64,000 nt of DNA from NCBI GenBank assembly GCA_016806645.1, contig JACSYO010000535.1, forward strand, positions 942,001 to 1,006,000, in the 5' to 3' direction. How positions within the stretch are numbered: position 1 is the first letter of the stretch; the number at the start of each line of letters is the position of its first letter. The notes beneath the pieces are model-generated. The model saw only the letters and a list, made by a program, of their open reading frames with translations, ran no database searches and was not told the origin of the DNA. The position numbers were made by a program, and so were the translations under genes. The stretch is from Ophiodon elongatus (Eukaryota; Chordata; Actinopteri; Perciformes; Hexagrammidae). Shown here piece by piece: positions 1 through 13,272 of the stretch.

Positions 1-2485
1 CTTCGACCCGGTCGTCACGCCACACAAATTCTCCATACGCACTTGGTACACTTGAGAGATGATTATAAAAATGTGTGAGAGGTCTCGGATTCTTATACCT
101 GCCTTTGTCCTTGAGTTTTTCCACAGGCCAGCCCACACAGGCAGACACCCCAGAGCCTGGATCCATAAGAATTTACATGCCAGGCTTAGGCGGCTATAAA
201 GACACTGATGTAAACGGACTGAAGGTCGAATGAAAGCTGTGCTGCAGTGAATCTAATGTAAAGGCAGAGTTGTGATATAGTTCCAAACATTTCAACCAAC
301 AGGGAAATCTACCGTTCACAACATACATTGCTGAGTCTGGTAATTGGCGTCAGACAAAGATTCTGTCTGATAATTAGTACTTCCATCGGGACAGAAGATG
401 AGGCTGGGGAGAAAGAGTATCTGGCTCCAGTGCATGTGAGAAAAAAAACATGTGGGATTATAATGTATACAGTGGACTGCACAATTCAGTTTTGTGTATG
501 TCTGTTATAAAAATGCACAGAAAGTATACGTCGTACCTGTGTGTTCCATTTGGCTTCACTAAGCTGGCCATATCATGTGGTCCGCTCACTTAAGAAATCC
601 GTTTGACGCAGTTAACTTTCTTGTTTATCAGAGCTTTGTTGAGTTTACCACCATCTCCTGCTCGATTGAGATTTTGTACAACATAGTCTGTGTGCAAAAC
701 AAAAGCTTAGAAATATTGGCAAGGAGATCAGAGAATGAAGTCTGTGATCTGAGGAGTGGTGTGTGTGCTTGAGAGATTTCCACAGAACTCACTTCATTTT
801 CCTAGAAGCAACATTAAATCCTACTCAGCCAGGCCAGTCATATTTTGTGGATTTTCGTCCAGACAACAATTTGGGGAGAGCCTAGCTGAAACCCTCATCA
901 GGATCTATTGGCTCACAGCCAGTCAGTTTTAAGGTGGAGGATGATAATCTTCTCAGCAAAAATTGGATCCATCGGTCCAGCCACCACAGATGGCACTAAA
1001 CGCATACAGGGCTAGTGTCCTACATTAGAAATGCATGGAGCTTTTTTTTCCCCTACAGTCAGTTTTGCCTTAAGGGGTCTTTTGGGCTGATTTAGAGAAA
1101 GCTTTCGTTCATGAGATATTCATACTTAACAGCACTCTTATTTTATATGAACTTCCATGAACTTCCCTGTGAAGTTTACTTAAACTATAGAGCACAGCAG
1201 TAATACTGTATGATAGCAGCGTCTCTGCTTGTGATTAATGAACTTGTGCGGTTTGAAAGGATTTTCCTGGAGAAAAGGGGTTAATGGAGCCTGTGGGTAT
1301 TTTGGCTGTAATGTCTTCAAGCATTTGTTTACCGCTGTTTGCGTGCTTTTGAGCTTCTTGGAACCTGAACTTCTTGCGCAAGCAGCATGTTTTTGGCAGA
1401 GACTGTTCTTTAGGCCTGACACGGCACAATTTGTTGCCGAAAATATTTGACACTGAGCGAGACTCTGTTTCTCTCAGAGATCCGTTGGCTTAGCTATAAA
1501 TTGCTTTTTGTGAGACAAGACCCGAGCTCCATTACCCTCGGTGGAAAGCCATCTCATGGAAGGAGTTGTCACCTTGAGGCCGATCTATGCTCACGACTCA
1601 CTGACAGCGCTCCCTCTCTCCGTGTCTCTATTCCTCTATCTCCCCTTTCTATCACTCCAACCCTTTGCTCTGCAGTCTGTTTAGATCAAACCACTCCTGC
1701 AAGCATCTCTGATTTTCAATCAATTTCAGGAACATCTCCTCTCACTGTTGTCTGCCTGTCTGTCAGTCTTCAGAGCACCCAGTGCTGGAGGGAGTGGAAG
1801 CTGAAATCCATCAGGGACACAAACTGATAGCATTCGCCATTTACATACGAGTCTGAATAACAACACTCCAGGACCACTGCCATCTCTCCTCCCCCTCATT
1901 CCTATTTTAAGTATACTGTATATCTAACTTGGTTGGAAAAAAACAGCAACTAAATATCAAAGCAATATCGGATATTGGAGTAGATTCATGTACCCTGATC
2001 TCACTGCTTGTGATATAAAGTTGCAGTGGGTCCAGCTCTGCCTGCTCAGTGATCACATCTCTCTTGCAGCCTGATTGGATGCCATGTGAAGAACACAGTG
2101 GCCCTTGATGCGTTAGACAGGCCTGTTCATGCTGACCAATTATACTAGATCGCCTGCTGGAATCACTCAGGCAATGATGCCAAAAGCAAACAAACAAGCC
2201 CTGATGAGACCTGAAAAGCATTCAGAATAAAAAATATATATATATATTTTTTTTGTAAATAGCAGGTTCAGAAATTGTACACACATGTATTAATGATAAG
2301 TGTAAGTTGAAACAGAATCCACTTGTAGAGAAACGCAACACCGTATCATGCTGCAGTGGCCAATCATGTAACCGAAGATCAATTGGCCTCTCAAATGGGC
2401 AATCCCAGTTCAAGTTCACTCCCACACCCCTGCGCTAATCGCAACAATGCCTGATTTATTGTGAATACAGCCTAAGGGTCTTCAG
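1..2485. other. Non-coding DNA, no gene recognised
   Basis: No reading frame here resembles a known protein or is flanked by a convincing pair of splice sites. The longest open frames, around 1447-1827 and 1907-2221, have no recognisable domain and look like chance frames. A short (TA)n run followed by poly-T lies near 2236-2255. The content is ordinary AT-rich intergenic sequence; an exon of a gene to the left cannot be excluded. Confidence 0.6.
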
Positions 2486-2805
2486 CCATGCTAGCTGCAC
2501 TGTGTGGCACTTAGGCACAGTGGTGCTCTGAGATAAATGCTTGCGCTAGTTGGCAATGCTCCAGCAATGATATTCACCTTCTTAATGTAGTGCTAACAAT
2601 TGCTAATTAGCTGTAAAAAATGTTCAGTTTAGGCTAATTAAGTACGGGAGGAAATAAATTTTGACCTGCTGGTGGTTAACACCAAAGTCAGTCGCGTTCA
2701 TCCTGTGATGACCAGGAATGTCTGTACAAATAAGCATCCATCCAATAGTTGAGATACTGTATTTCAGTCTGGACCAAAATCGTGGATCAACTGAAACACA
2801 TGGCT
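2486..2805 (+). repeat. Dispersed teleost repeat, copy A
   Basis: The stretch opens with CATGCTAGCTGCACTGTG and a GGCACTTAGGCACAGTGGTG segment. It continues through an AATTGCTAATTAGC segment and ends with ATCCATCCAATAGTTGAGAT and TTTCAGTCTGGACCAAA. This order of short phrases matches a repeat I recognise as very common in percomorph fish genomes, and the same phrases recur near 37441-37789 and 54605-54660 in this window. The copy is diverged and has internal deletions. I cannot name the family; it has no coding capacity here. Confidence 0.65.
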
Positions 2806-3915
2806 AAAAAATGCCTAATCCAACATCCATATATTGGATTAGTAAGTGTTTACAATGCAGATTTTAAACAGAATTTGAGCAGAATGTTGCAATTTGTATC
2901 ATCGGTTACCCTCTCCACTTGTGAGAGAGTCTGCAAGAGCATGCACGGAGATAAGTAAATACATACCTGATCACACAGGACAGCAACATCATGTAGTGCA
3001 AATGCATTAAATCCAACACTGAATCACACATTTAAATATCACTGTGCTTGTGCAATGTAGGTCATTTTTATTTGTTGCTTTTAGATAATGTCAGAGTGGT
3101 TAGCTACTTAATCAACCAGACTCTGTGTCACATTAATAAAGCCCCAGAGAAGTAAACAAATACGTTTTCCACTCTCATTAGGACTGTTTCCGCGCTGGTA
3201 GAGCGGGAGGATGCTGCTGGGTAATGACGTGTGGATTGCAAGGCAATAAATGAAACGCAACCTAGAATTAACAAACCGCGATATTTCATGGACAGATCTT
3301 AATAACTGAAGGGTGAATGCACATCCCAGTCTCATCAGGGTATTTGAGCAAAATCACCTTGTTTGTGTTCAGGAATGAACAATTAGAATGGTAATAAGGG
3401 CTGGGGATAATAGAGGACTAATCACTAGTAAAAACATAAATGAAGTCTGAAAACATAAAAGGTGTTTTATGGTTGTCATTGACATCTGATGAAAGCAGGA
3501 GAAAGCACTGTAACATCATTGGGAAAGAAGAGGAGGAATAGAAGGTTATGTTCCAGCCATTTGTCAAGTTGGTGATCGCGAATTTCAGTTTTTTTAGAGG
3601 CTTATAACTAGAGGAAGGGGATTATGAACAGAATCCTTTGTAATTGGGTCCACTGGGGGAAGGTCTTAAAAACAAAAAGCTTCAGAAGAAGCCAAACTCA
3701 AGGTGATTGGACATGGAGGTAAGGCGGAGGAAGAAAACATGTTTACATGATGGAGGGGAGAGTGAGTCTGCATTTCACATGTTGCACAAACTGTATTTCT
3801 GCCCTTGTTACCCAAGAGTATTACATGCTCATCTTTTATATATTTTGTAACACGAAGGAAAGTCAGTCGTCCCCTCTGCCTTTGCGAAAGCTGTTGTCTT
3901 TGTTACCGGTCTGCC
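2806..3915. other. Upstream flank of the receptor gene
   Basis: About 1.1 kb lies between a dispersed repeat and the receptor start codon. No CpG island or clear TATA box was seen. The receptor 5' untranslated region probably lies in the right part, and a further upstream non-coding exon is possible. An open frame continues upstream of the first in-frame ATG to about 3805 but contains no ATG in that frame, so it was not used. Confidence 0.45.
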
Positions 3916-4633
3916 ATGAATGAGACTTCCTCCTCCCTGTGCGATGTCTCCAACTACCTGAGCCTTTGTGCATCCTCTAAAGTCCTGCTCCTGGTCCCTG
4001 GCTTCTGCTTAAACATCTTCATCCTGGTGTCCCTGGTGTCCTGTCTGCTCAGCCACCGAAGCAAGATAAGGGGCAATGTGGCGATGTTCATCCTGGGAAG
4101 CACCTGCTGCAACCTCGTCAACCTGAGCCTGTGGCCCATGACCATTCACTGGAAGCAGCACGGCCGCTGGCTGCTTGGCTCTCGCATGTGTGAAGTCATG
4201 GTGGGCGCCAAACACCTGACAAGCTCCGCATCCTTCTGCTACGTCTCCCTTATTACCTTCTCTATCTACCTGACAGTGGTATGTGGCAGCAGGCACCTGG
4301 TTAACAGCAGGGTTTTCCTGGTCCTGCAGCTTCTGTTCCCTGTCCTTCCCGGTGGGCTGAAGGAGCTGACCATGTGGCTTCTGGGCAGCCACGTAGATCA
4401 CCTGGATCCCGTCAACCTCACTTGCTTCTCCTTCATTAACGATGAAGTCGTGAGGGTCCTGTTGCTGGTGAAGACCGTCGTGTTTCTGCCACTAAGCCTG
4501 TATTTCTACATCCACATTCTACACACCATCATCCAGAGCGCTAAGGTGATGCACAGGAGCCAGAAGGTCAACATGCACCTGGCCAAAGTGTTCAGCTTCA
4601 TATCTCTCATCACCTTCACAGCACATGTTCCTG
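3916..4633 (+). CDS. Atypical rhodopsin-like GPCR, coding exon 1 (TM1-TM6)
   Basis: This exon encodes residues 1-239 and the first base of codon 240 of an orphan-type seven-transmembrane receptor. The start is the first in-frame ATG, with G at -3, giving MNETSSSLCD with a glycosylation sequon at N2. Hydrophobic segments lie at about 22-46 (TM1), 54-77 (TM2), 92-122 (TM3), 133-156 (TM4), 177-205 (TM5) and 222-240 onward (TM6). C92 at the start of TM3 and C170 after a second sequon (NLT) can form the standard extracellular disulfide. The DRY motif at the end of TM3 is missing: the region reads VVCGSRHL. TM6 has FTAHVPG instead of CWxP. The exon ends at the donor G|GTAAGT at 4634 and joins 5053 in phase 1. 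The overall look suggests a GPR165-like receptor, a gene that also lies on the X chromosome with NLGN3 in mammals, but this rests on memory and is weak. Confidence 0.88.
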
Positions 4634-5052
4634 GTAAGTAAATGTTATGTCACTGTCTTTTTGGGGTTGCTTTGACTCGCTAGTTTGACACATTTTAAAA
4701 TTGGTCTTTTGTAAAACAATATTAATAGTTGTTAGTCACTGTGTTGTTCCTCTTGTCTGTGCTAGCCGTGAAGCAATCCCTTCTTAATGTCCTAATTTTA
4801 CTGTCTCGCACTGCTGAAACCTCATATTAGCTTCCACGTTCCAGTTGGTATCCACGATTACCAACTTAACTAACAAAGACCACGCCTATAGCGTGCCACA
4901 AATACAGCTTTTTATACATGATTTAACTTGCTAAACTGATCAGTGATGTAGGAAGCAACTAAACTGTATGTCTAGTGATGAGATTCAGAGCAGAGTAACA
5001 TTCATAGGCATTGCAGTAACTACTAACCATTCTGATACCATATGTACTGTAG
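4634..5052 (+). other. Intron 1 of the receptor gene
   Basis: This 419-nt GT-AG intron starts with GTAAGT and ends in ...TGTACTGTAG. It is phase 1 and splits a glycine codon inside TM6. It contains a small 8-bp inverted repeat (AGTTGGTA/TACCAACT, 4843-4866). The short intron is consistent with a compact fish gene. Confidence 0.85.
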
Positions 5053-5300
5053 GTGCTGTGTTTGCACTGATGAAGCACCTGTCTGTGTGTCAGGAGATGG
5101 TCAGAGACTTCCTGCTGGACCTGCCTTTACTCTCCAGCCCCATAATCCTGCTCTGCATGAATAAAGAGCTGAGGAGCCAGTGTCTGCTACTGCTGCAGCG
5201 CAACCCAACCAACCGCTATATGAGCAAAAGATCTCTCAGCAAGACTGACGAGCAGCACAAGAACCTGACCACAGGAGAAACGGACATCTCTCAACCCTAA
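5053..5300 (+). CDS. Atypical rhodopsin-like GPCR, coding exon 2 (TM6 end, TM7, tail)
   Basis: This exon completes glycine 240 and encodes residues 241-321, ending at TAA. It gives the end of TM6 (AVFALMKHL), TM7 (about 255-274) and a cytoplasmic tail of roughly 45 residues. The TM7 signature NPxxY is replaced by SSPIILL, directly followed by CMNKELRSQC, which matches the helix-8 start seen in class A receptors. The tail is rich in Ser, Thr and Lys and could carry phosphorylation sites. The joined protein of 321 aa is a normal length for a small class A GPCR. Loss of DRY, CWxP and NPxxY together suggests a receptor with unusual activation or no classical G-protein coupling; that is inference. 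Ligand and function are unknown. Confidence 0.87.
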
Positions 5301-5405
5301 TTCATAAGATTACAATTTATAAGTGTGTGAAGTCAAACAATTCATGGTAAATTGCCTTCCAAGTTGTCATTGAGATGTATGTTGAAGTAGAAAAGACAAA
5401 CGAAC

Positions 5406-5411
5406 AATAAA
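5406..5411 (+). terminator. Poly(A) signal of the receptor gene
   Basis: A canonical AATAAA lies 106 nt after the receptor stop codon, before a long (GT)n tract. A short 3' untranslated region is therefore likely, with cleavage about 10-30 nt downstream. Confidence 0.65.
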
Positions 5412-5474
5412 CGCATATATCAAAGAACAAGTAAACACAAGGTTTTGTTTTGTGTCATTTTTTAATGCATATAG

Positions 5475-5476
<2 letters not shown>

Positions 5477-5534
<58 letters not shown>
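5477..5534. repeat. (GT)n microsatellite
   Basis: An uninterrupted GT dinucleotide tract of 58 nt sits just downstream of the receptor poly(A) signal. It should be polymorphic, and read as CA it gives the meaningless His/Thr frame on the minus strand. Confidence 0.98.
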
Positions 5535-5539
<5 letters not shown>

Positions 5540-8500
5540 GAATGTAGGTCTGACTGTAAATTCCCCTCCTTTTTAAAGGCTCAATGAGACCAACATTACT
5601 GCTCACGTGTCACATATCAATATTTCTGAGTTTTATTTATTCATGATTTACACCCGTTGGGTTTTTAACTGAAACTCTGCTCATGCCTGACCCACGGTTA
5701 TGCAGTGACAGCTAGTGGTGATATACTAGACTGCATTTACTTCAACACTGGAGGTGTTTGATCATAAATAGTGTATGTTCCAATCTCAATGTCGACACAC
5801 AGACTTTGAGGCTCGTCCCTGCAAAGACTGAGTGCTTGGGGGTTCTCTCACGGACACGTTCAGCCCTTTATGCACACTTTCCATAAGTCTGCATTTCTGC
5901 AAACATTGGCAGAGGGAATTTATCACAATTCATAGCGTTGTGACGTTAAACACCGGGCTACCAGGGGAAGCCTAGAGGTGTAAAAATGGGTAGACAAAGA
6001 GGTTGGTATATGCATTTAGCCTGGCAAATTACATTTACACAGAAAAATCCACATTAAGGATTTAAGATTGTACATAAAAAACATGAAATCAGAGGAATGC
6101 GAGGATGCTTTATTACACAATTCTTTTAGTTATGCTTATTAAAGCTGTTGACAAAAACAAGTAAACAGATCATTTTTTACAATTACCTCTCGTCTCGAGA
6201 GGCAAGAGCCTGAAAGACTTTCAAATCAGGCAGTAAAAAAAAAAAAGAATTAAAAACCCACAATTGTGGAGAACATGTTTTGGTGTCGTCAAGGTAACAT
6301 GTCACAAAAAAATACTGTCTCATTCGCATTTATACTATTTCATACCCTTGCAGCCTCTCACACTCATAAGTGCTTGAGGGTTCACCGCTGAAGGCCTTGG
6401 TGTGGGGGGGAGGGGCATTGACATTGGGCCTACTAGGTTAAACAACAACAAAAATCCACTTAGTTAGCCCATCTTTTTGTTTTTCACCGACATCAATTTT
6501 CACAGCAGTTTTATTACGCTGAGGCTATGAAGATGATGAAATATATAGAAATGGCAGGTCAAACTAGGATTAAAAGAGTAAAAGTTGCTTTAAACAATTC
6601 ACAAAAGAACCTATTTGCAGAATCAATGCCATTGAAGTAGAACGTGATATCCCTCCAACGAGCAGGCACATGTCTGCTGTTGAGTACTGCTTATAGTCAG
6701 TAGGTGATGCTGTCTGCTCACATTTGAAACTGCTGCTTACAGTAAGTCATGAATGACTGAATAATATTCATTAATCTTCATGATGGATTCAGTGAGAAGG
6801 ATGCAGCACTGGATAATGAATATGCATATTTATGAGCTTTCTCACCCATGATTTAGATAATCTGAGCACATGCAAGTTATGTATTTCCCTGCAGCCAGTT
6901 TGCCTTCATTTCCAGGAAGCTTCTCTAGGTCACCCACAGCACGTAGCTCCCACCACACGACCTTTAACCCTGGTAATTTCCCAGGGGTCTCTGCAGCACG
7001 GAGAAGCGTATAGAAAATGGTAATTACTGCTGTTACAGACTACCCACATATTATGTTAACTAGATGAACCACAATTAACATACTACTGAAATAGTATCAT
7101 GGTTTGCACAGTGGATAGCTGGTGTAGTGCAGCACTGCAGCATTTTTTTTTTTAACACAAGCAAACTAATGTGACAAAGAGTGACGTCCCATGCATCAGA
7201 ACAGTTTTACTGTATGTGAATGTCAATATAATAATAATTAGAAAAGCCTGTTTTAATTGCAACACATAGGTGGCTTCTCCACATAAGGCTTTGATGTTTC
7301 TTTGACCTTAAACAAAGTCACCATCGACACACATGGAATCATTACCATGCATTAACTTATATTTTAATTACTATTCAGTTAATCATTATGCATGAATTGT
7401 CTGTGTGTGCACAATTCCCATTCATAACAGCAGAACTACTTTACCTAAACTTAAACTTGAAGGGAAAACCATTTCAGTGAAGACTGTTCCTTGATGAGTG
7501 CTGTTTTCAGTGCACCAAAGAACATAATATTACATTCATTCTAATTACTAAGCCAATTTTTATGCAATTAAATAAAATTTCTCCCCTGTAAGGCATTATA
7601 TAAGATCTTTCCTTGAATCAAAGAATCATTTCAGTCTGCAGCAAGTGTCTTCAGTTGCCTAGCAACTCCAGCCCTGGTGCGGACTAATGCTGTCTGGTGT
7701 GTGGAGGTAAATCGGGGGGCAATCTGATTTCAAAATAGGTTGCATGTAGGCGGGGGTCAAACTTTGCTGATGCTCCAGGACAGTTCTCCCAATTTGGTGC
7801 TGGAATCTTGTTGTGCTGTTTGTCTTGGAAAAGGGGGGAATGTAGTTCACCAGGGGAAGTGTTATGCAATTTAAGTAAGATAAAGAGACTCAAGTCCAAG
7901 GACAACAAATCAGATCTAGCAACTTGTGATGGGAAAGTAACATTTAGCTGTTGACCGTGTAAACTAAAGCTTACAAGTTCTCCCAAATGGTGAAATTAAC
8001 CATGCTTGCCACCTGAGCTGCCAAGTCCCCAGGCAAAACTGTGGCTCTGTTCAAAGCACGGGAATTTGCTTTGTGGATTGCAGCCATGTCCTAACTCAGT
8101 GGTATGTATAATTGCAGAGGTGGCTCCTACATTCACATGTGAAATGCAAATGCCCATGGCGATTGTTCTTCTTCTCCCAGGTTCCCTGCGTCTTGTCCGT
8201 CACGCTCCGCTAAAACAATTCCACATTGCCTTCAGCAAATCTGCTTCTCTTTTGCACTGCTCCCTCTGTTGCACTGTTCATTAAAGTTTCATGCCAGATT
8301 TTTACTTTGATAACATATGCATATTGTATGTCATGCTGCTGAATGCAGGTAGGATCACAGGGGCCTGAAAGAAGTCCACATCCTTTATTCCCGGGCTTTG
8401 TAAACTGTCATATACTTTTGCTGCTTCCTTCATATCTATACAGATGTGTCACTGCAAGTTATGACATGCTTTGACAGCAAGAAGATACATTTCATTGTGA

Positions 8501-11500
8501 TGTTAAAATTCATCCATCCGAATGTTCAACGGTAATGAAAGAGCCTCGGTGCGTTATCAGATATGCTATTTGAATTTCCATAGTTTGTCATGCTTCCCAT
8601 CCTATCGGGTGATGACGGGCTGCATTTCCTATGTATATGCAATCTGTGATGTACCATCTCAGAGTTTTGATGGAGAGAATAACGTATGAGGAATTCTATG
8701 TTCAGACAGATGGGAAATTAAATTTTTTCAAACTCGCCGACCATATGTTCAGCTATTTCCATATTGATTTCTAATCAAAGTCTTTTTCTGGTGCTGGTTG
8801 CATCTCCCAGATCATTTTCAGGATAGTTAGCAAAGTTCAGAATAGTATTTCATTGTCATGGTCACCAGATCTGCCCACTTGAACAAAGTCAAGAAGGCAA
8901 AGACGAATCAATTCAAAAAACAAAAGCAGACTAAGATTATTTTAAGTTATATGCAGTGAGGGCTATATAAAGGTGTTTGAATGAGTTCCAGTTGTGCACA
9001 GCTCGAGACTAAATGAGTCTAAAGGAAAAGTAGAGCAGTATAGAAATGATTTATAGCACCCCGAATGTTTAACAATTAGATCAAATATATTGGTGTTTAC
9101 CAGCACATCTGAGGCGAGGCCTGGCAGGATAAGTAATTTGATGCCGTCGGACTCGATGGGAAAAGTCCCAGCATCTCTCCTCTTTCAGTCTCAGTCTTCT
9201 TTCTCAAGCTTTCTGATGCATTTGCGCAACTCTCTTCTTGCCCTGAAAAATCACTTTGTCACATAGCGACGCATCATTTCACATGCTAAATTTTTAAAAA
9301 CTGGAACTGGAAATCCTTTCTCAGCATGCAATATCCATTAGGGAGAAAATTATTCATATGATTCCCCCTGCATTATTTATCGCTTAATGAAGAGAAATAT
9401 GTGCCCCTCACGCTCTCACCATTGTTACCCGCCAATACCTTATCTTTCAGGATTTCAGGTTCGTCTTTATAGGATCCCACTGTGCCTCCACTGGGTAATC
9501 TAGAGTGAGAAACGACTTTTGATCACATAGTAATGGGAGTTAAAGTGCCCTCATTCCTCCATCACCTTCTGTATGGAAGATTCACTTCATGGAAGTCCCA
9601 TAAATCTCCTCTCTAGAGGTTGTTGAGGTCTGCGTTTCTTTTTTCTACTACACATCTGCTGTATTGTGGGATGGTGGAGAATGCTTTTTTTTTTCTTGTC
9701 TTTAGGGCAGTTACAAATGAATAACTAAAACCATACCAAAACCTACACTCACCCTCTCTCCTCTCCATCTCTCCGGGTGCTGCACCATCTCTCACTGATG
9801 CGCTGCAGACCTGCAGCTTGAAGAGTTGAGATACAATAAAAAAATAACACAAGCAGAATGTAATTTGGAAAGACAGAAGAAATATCACATAGCACCATCG
9901 AATGCATTTATTCTGTAGACAATCGTAGTCGCTGAAAATAACCGCAAAGCATCAAGCAGATATGCCTGTGTCAAATACAAACCGTCACAGGGTATTACAG
10001 TCAAGGTTGGCTTGACAGTGTATTGGGTTGTGCAGCTTTCTGTTGTTGTGTTGTGCAGCGGGAGCAGATGGAGACTTTGCAGGTGGGAGAATCGGGCTTC
10101 TGTTGTCAGTAGAAGCAGTAAGAGGAGGAGCTGTGTGTCTGCTTCTTATATATAGCCCCTCCAGGGATCCTATATCACAGTATTGAAGGTGATAAATGGA
10201 ACTGCAAATGTGACACTAACCAAGTTCACGGTTCACTGGTTTGGTCACTCTGTTTTTTTTTTCCCCCCTCTCGTACACATTTAAACAGAATATATTATAT
10301 TTGAGGGTCCACATCAAACCAGAACTCTTACATTTCAGAGTTCTTCTTCAGTGTGTGAATCTGATGTAAATTACATTTTATATATGCAAACACAAGGCTG
10401 TATATGTTTATAACGCATTACAGTGAATGCAATCAAGTTTGACTGCTTGTGCACATGTGCTTACATGTTTGCAAATTGAAGTAAATACCAGAGACATTGT
10501 AAATGTGCAGACTCTGACCTTTTCCACAGATAAACAAAGCTACAGATGCTGCAGGGTTCTCTGCATCCCACAGACTTTATGGGTCACAAAGAACACTAAA
10601 GTCTACACATGTAGAAATGGTAATGCTTCTGGCAGTGTGTGGTCAAACAAATAAAAGAAAGATGAATCGTTTCAACTCGTTTGCAGAATGACTTGGAAGT
10701 TTGATTTTCTGTCAGTTTCTAATTATATTCTATAAATTCTTTGCTGTTCTTGTGTGGTTATGATTGCCGGACACCTGCTTCAGAGCTGGCCTCTATTCGC
10801 CCTGTCCATTTTCTGTTTCCAGCAGCATCCTGGAGAAGCTTACCTTTGTTTACGCATCTGCCTTGTGATTTTTCCTCACTTTGATAAATAATTGACATGC
10901 TCTTCTCCTTTGATATGTACTTTAATGCTTTTTTTTTTCACCAACCTTGTAAAAGTCTGCACTCATAGTGTTCCTTTTCTTTAGAGTGAACTTTAGAGTG
11001 CACCTCAGCACAGTCACTGATTTCATGGTGGCAGCCTCTTTAATTTAATATTCACATACAGTTCAATCATTTTTCTCCCTTCATTTTTAAAAAGAAAAAG
11101 ATTAACATGAAAACATAAATTGTGTGCTTGGTGTTGAACGAGTATTGCTAATCTACAAAAGCAACAGTGGCTAAGGGCCTTTCTCTTAACTTCTTTTTGT
11201 GCTTGGTACGTTGCATTATTGTCGGTACAAAATGCGTTTTATGTGGTTGTTTCGTAGGATTCTGTTAAACTACATACTGCACATCTACAGCCCATAACAT
11301 TTAGTGTATTGTTGACAAAAGTTATTGCCTGCTCACCGGAGCCTCATTTATTGTATGCTCCAGGCAAAAAACATTTCAAAGTGAGAAATTGTCTTTTTTT
11401 TTCTTTTTTTTTTGCTTGCTTTGGCAAGTGCTGTATTTTTAATAGAATCACTTGACATACAGTGCACACTGCATACACTCAAAACTGTTCTAGAGCAGCC

Positions 11501-13119
11501 ATTGAAATGTTTAGATTTTTTCATTTTAAAAATCACATTACGGTTTCAAAGTGTGGAGAAGAATCTATTATTCAATTACTATCTCATCACGGTATTATTC
11601 AGTGTTGCGTTGTGGATCCATCCATACTGTATACACCACATGCTTATTTGGCTGTTAATTGCATTTAACCACTCAAAGTATTTTTTTTAGAGAGTGAGAG
11701 AGCAGGCAAACATTTGAAATGACCAAAATATTTGAGACAGCAGAAGTGCGAGAGATCAATGCTTTCCTCTCCACCTGTGAGACCCTGCTTACGCTCATCT
11801 GGTGGCAGCACTGACAGGAGAAAACCTGCTAATTAGTTCCCTCTGTAAAGCTGTCATTACCACCAATGATAAAGTGGGGACAGAGGGCCGCTCAGGAGAT
11901 ACAGTGCTCTAATTTGTCCTTTTTGTATGAGGGAATTGAGAATCCATTTAGAATGGTGTGAAACATATGATTGAGTTTTACAATATTTCCTCATACAGCA
12001 CGAGATGAACCACGTTTAAGTCCGGGGAGCGATGAATACCGTCTATTCATTCCTGTTATCCTGTGTTTAATGAGGAATATATTGCATAAAAACACAATAT
12101 TGTACACTTGAGGGAATCCCCGCAAGAAACAAGAATGCCAGCTCTCAGTTAAATTTGAGGAAGTATAATCCCCAAAAAAATGGTTTTCTGCTGGCATGTT
12201 TTTTGCTGAATACAACTCAATGAAGACAATTTGACACAAAAGTGATTATGCATCCAGGCTAGGTAATGTGAAATAGGAGCACCAACGGGACGCAGATTCA
12301 TAAACAGGCAGTGAAAAGTGATATTCTGTTGAAATGCAAATTCTTTGAGGGTTTTGTTCCAGAGGCATGCAGGGTGAAATTGGCCTTTAAACACATTGGC
12401 ATACTAATGTCTTGAGGTGCCTCCACCTTCAGCCCACTCAGAATAACCATGGTGCTATAATTGACTCATAGTTCACAATGGCAATGCATACATTTGCATC
12501 AAATAGAATTAGACATGTCGCTCTAAGGTGTGTTAATGTGCCTGTGTCTGCAGTATGGAGACAAGGGAGGGGCTTGATGCATCAGGCAGTGTTGAGGAGG
12601 GAACCAGGTTTGCTTTGAGGACCTACTTTAAGTTCCCGCGGCTGTTCCATTTACTACACGTGCCGTTTATTTCCCCCTTTTCTTCCTGCTCCTTTCTTTG
12701 TTTTTCTTGTGAGATAAAGTGCTACTTATTAAAGAACATCAAACCCAGAAAAAATACACACGTTGTCCATGAACATACGCACGTTCTTGAAACAAAAGCA
12801 GAACCACTTAGACGTAACGGACACTCCTGGACACTCTTGTAATTCAGTGTAATTCAATTCCAGTCTTTTCGGCTTGTGACAAAAAACTTCTTGTGCTCCC
12901 TCGTCATCAGTTGCACATGTCTACCAATTAGAGTCCAGAAGAAGTCAAATTAAATCGGTCATTTACAATATGTTCGGCTGCTTTTTCTGCTTGCTTCTTC
13001 TGTTGATCATGAACTCATGTCTGGAGCACAAACACTGATCACATGTGAACCATCTGGTCAAGTCAGTTCTATCTTTTAAAATGTCTTCTTAAAACAAACT
13101 CTTATCCTGGTTTATCAAT
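5535..13119. other. Intergenic DNA, no gene recognised
   Basis: About 7.6 kb without a supported exon. Open frames are short and lack recognisable domains. Points seen: a poly-A run near 6236; an exact X-box-like palindrome at 7654-7666; and a MEF2-type match TTATATATAG near 10148 within a short TATA-rich segment. Several stretches look evenly mixed in composition and may be conserved non-coding elements, for example about 11825-11915, but this cannot be shown without alignment. Confidence 0.5.
7654..7666. promoter_or_regulatory. X-box-like palindrome (candidate RFX site)
   Basis: GTTGCCTAGCAAC has perfect 5-bp arms (GTTGC/GCAAC) around a 3-nt centre. It fits the RFX half-site pair GTTRCC and RGYAAC with a 1-nt spacer. 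It lies in the intergenic region between the receptor gene and the CpG-rich block. Binding is inferred from the motif only. Confidence 0.4.
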
Positions 13120-13272
13120 ATTTTACTATATTTTGTCTTTATTTTTCGCAATACTGCCATTTATTTTATTATAAATTGTAATGATTTTATAATCCGTTGA
13201 TTTGATTTTGTCACCTTGTGCGAAGCATTGGTTTTGAGATGGGCTCTATAAATAGAGATAGTTGTTGTTGTT
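13120..13272 (+). repeat. Dispersed repeat with a GCTCTATAAATA-type tail
   Basis: The segment ends in GGGCTCTATAAATAGAGATA followed by (GTT)n. This is the form of the 3' tail of many fish SINE/LINE-derived repeats, and the reverse complement of the same tail opens the element near 19379. The 5' limit is uncertain. It has no coding capacity. Confidence 0.45.

Noticed and set aside
3805..3915. In-frame extension upstream of the receptor ATG
   Set aside because: It has no ATG in frame and its residues do not look like a signal peptide or a conserved N-terminus, so the start at 3916 with its N-glycosylation site is preferred.
10140..10170. TATATATAGCCCC segment as a promoter
   Set aside because: It resembles a TATA or MEF2 site, but no exon or CpG-rich context follows it, so it was only noted in the intergenic entry.
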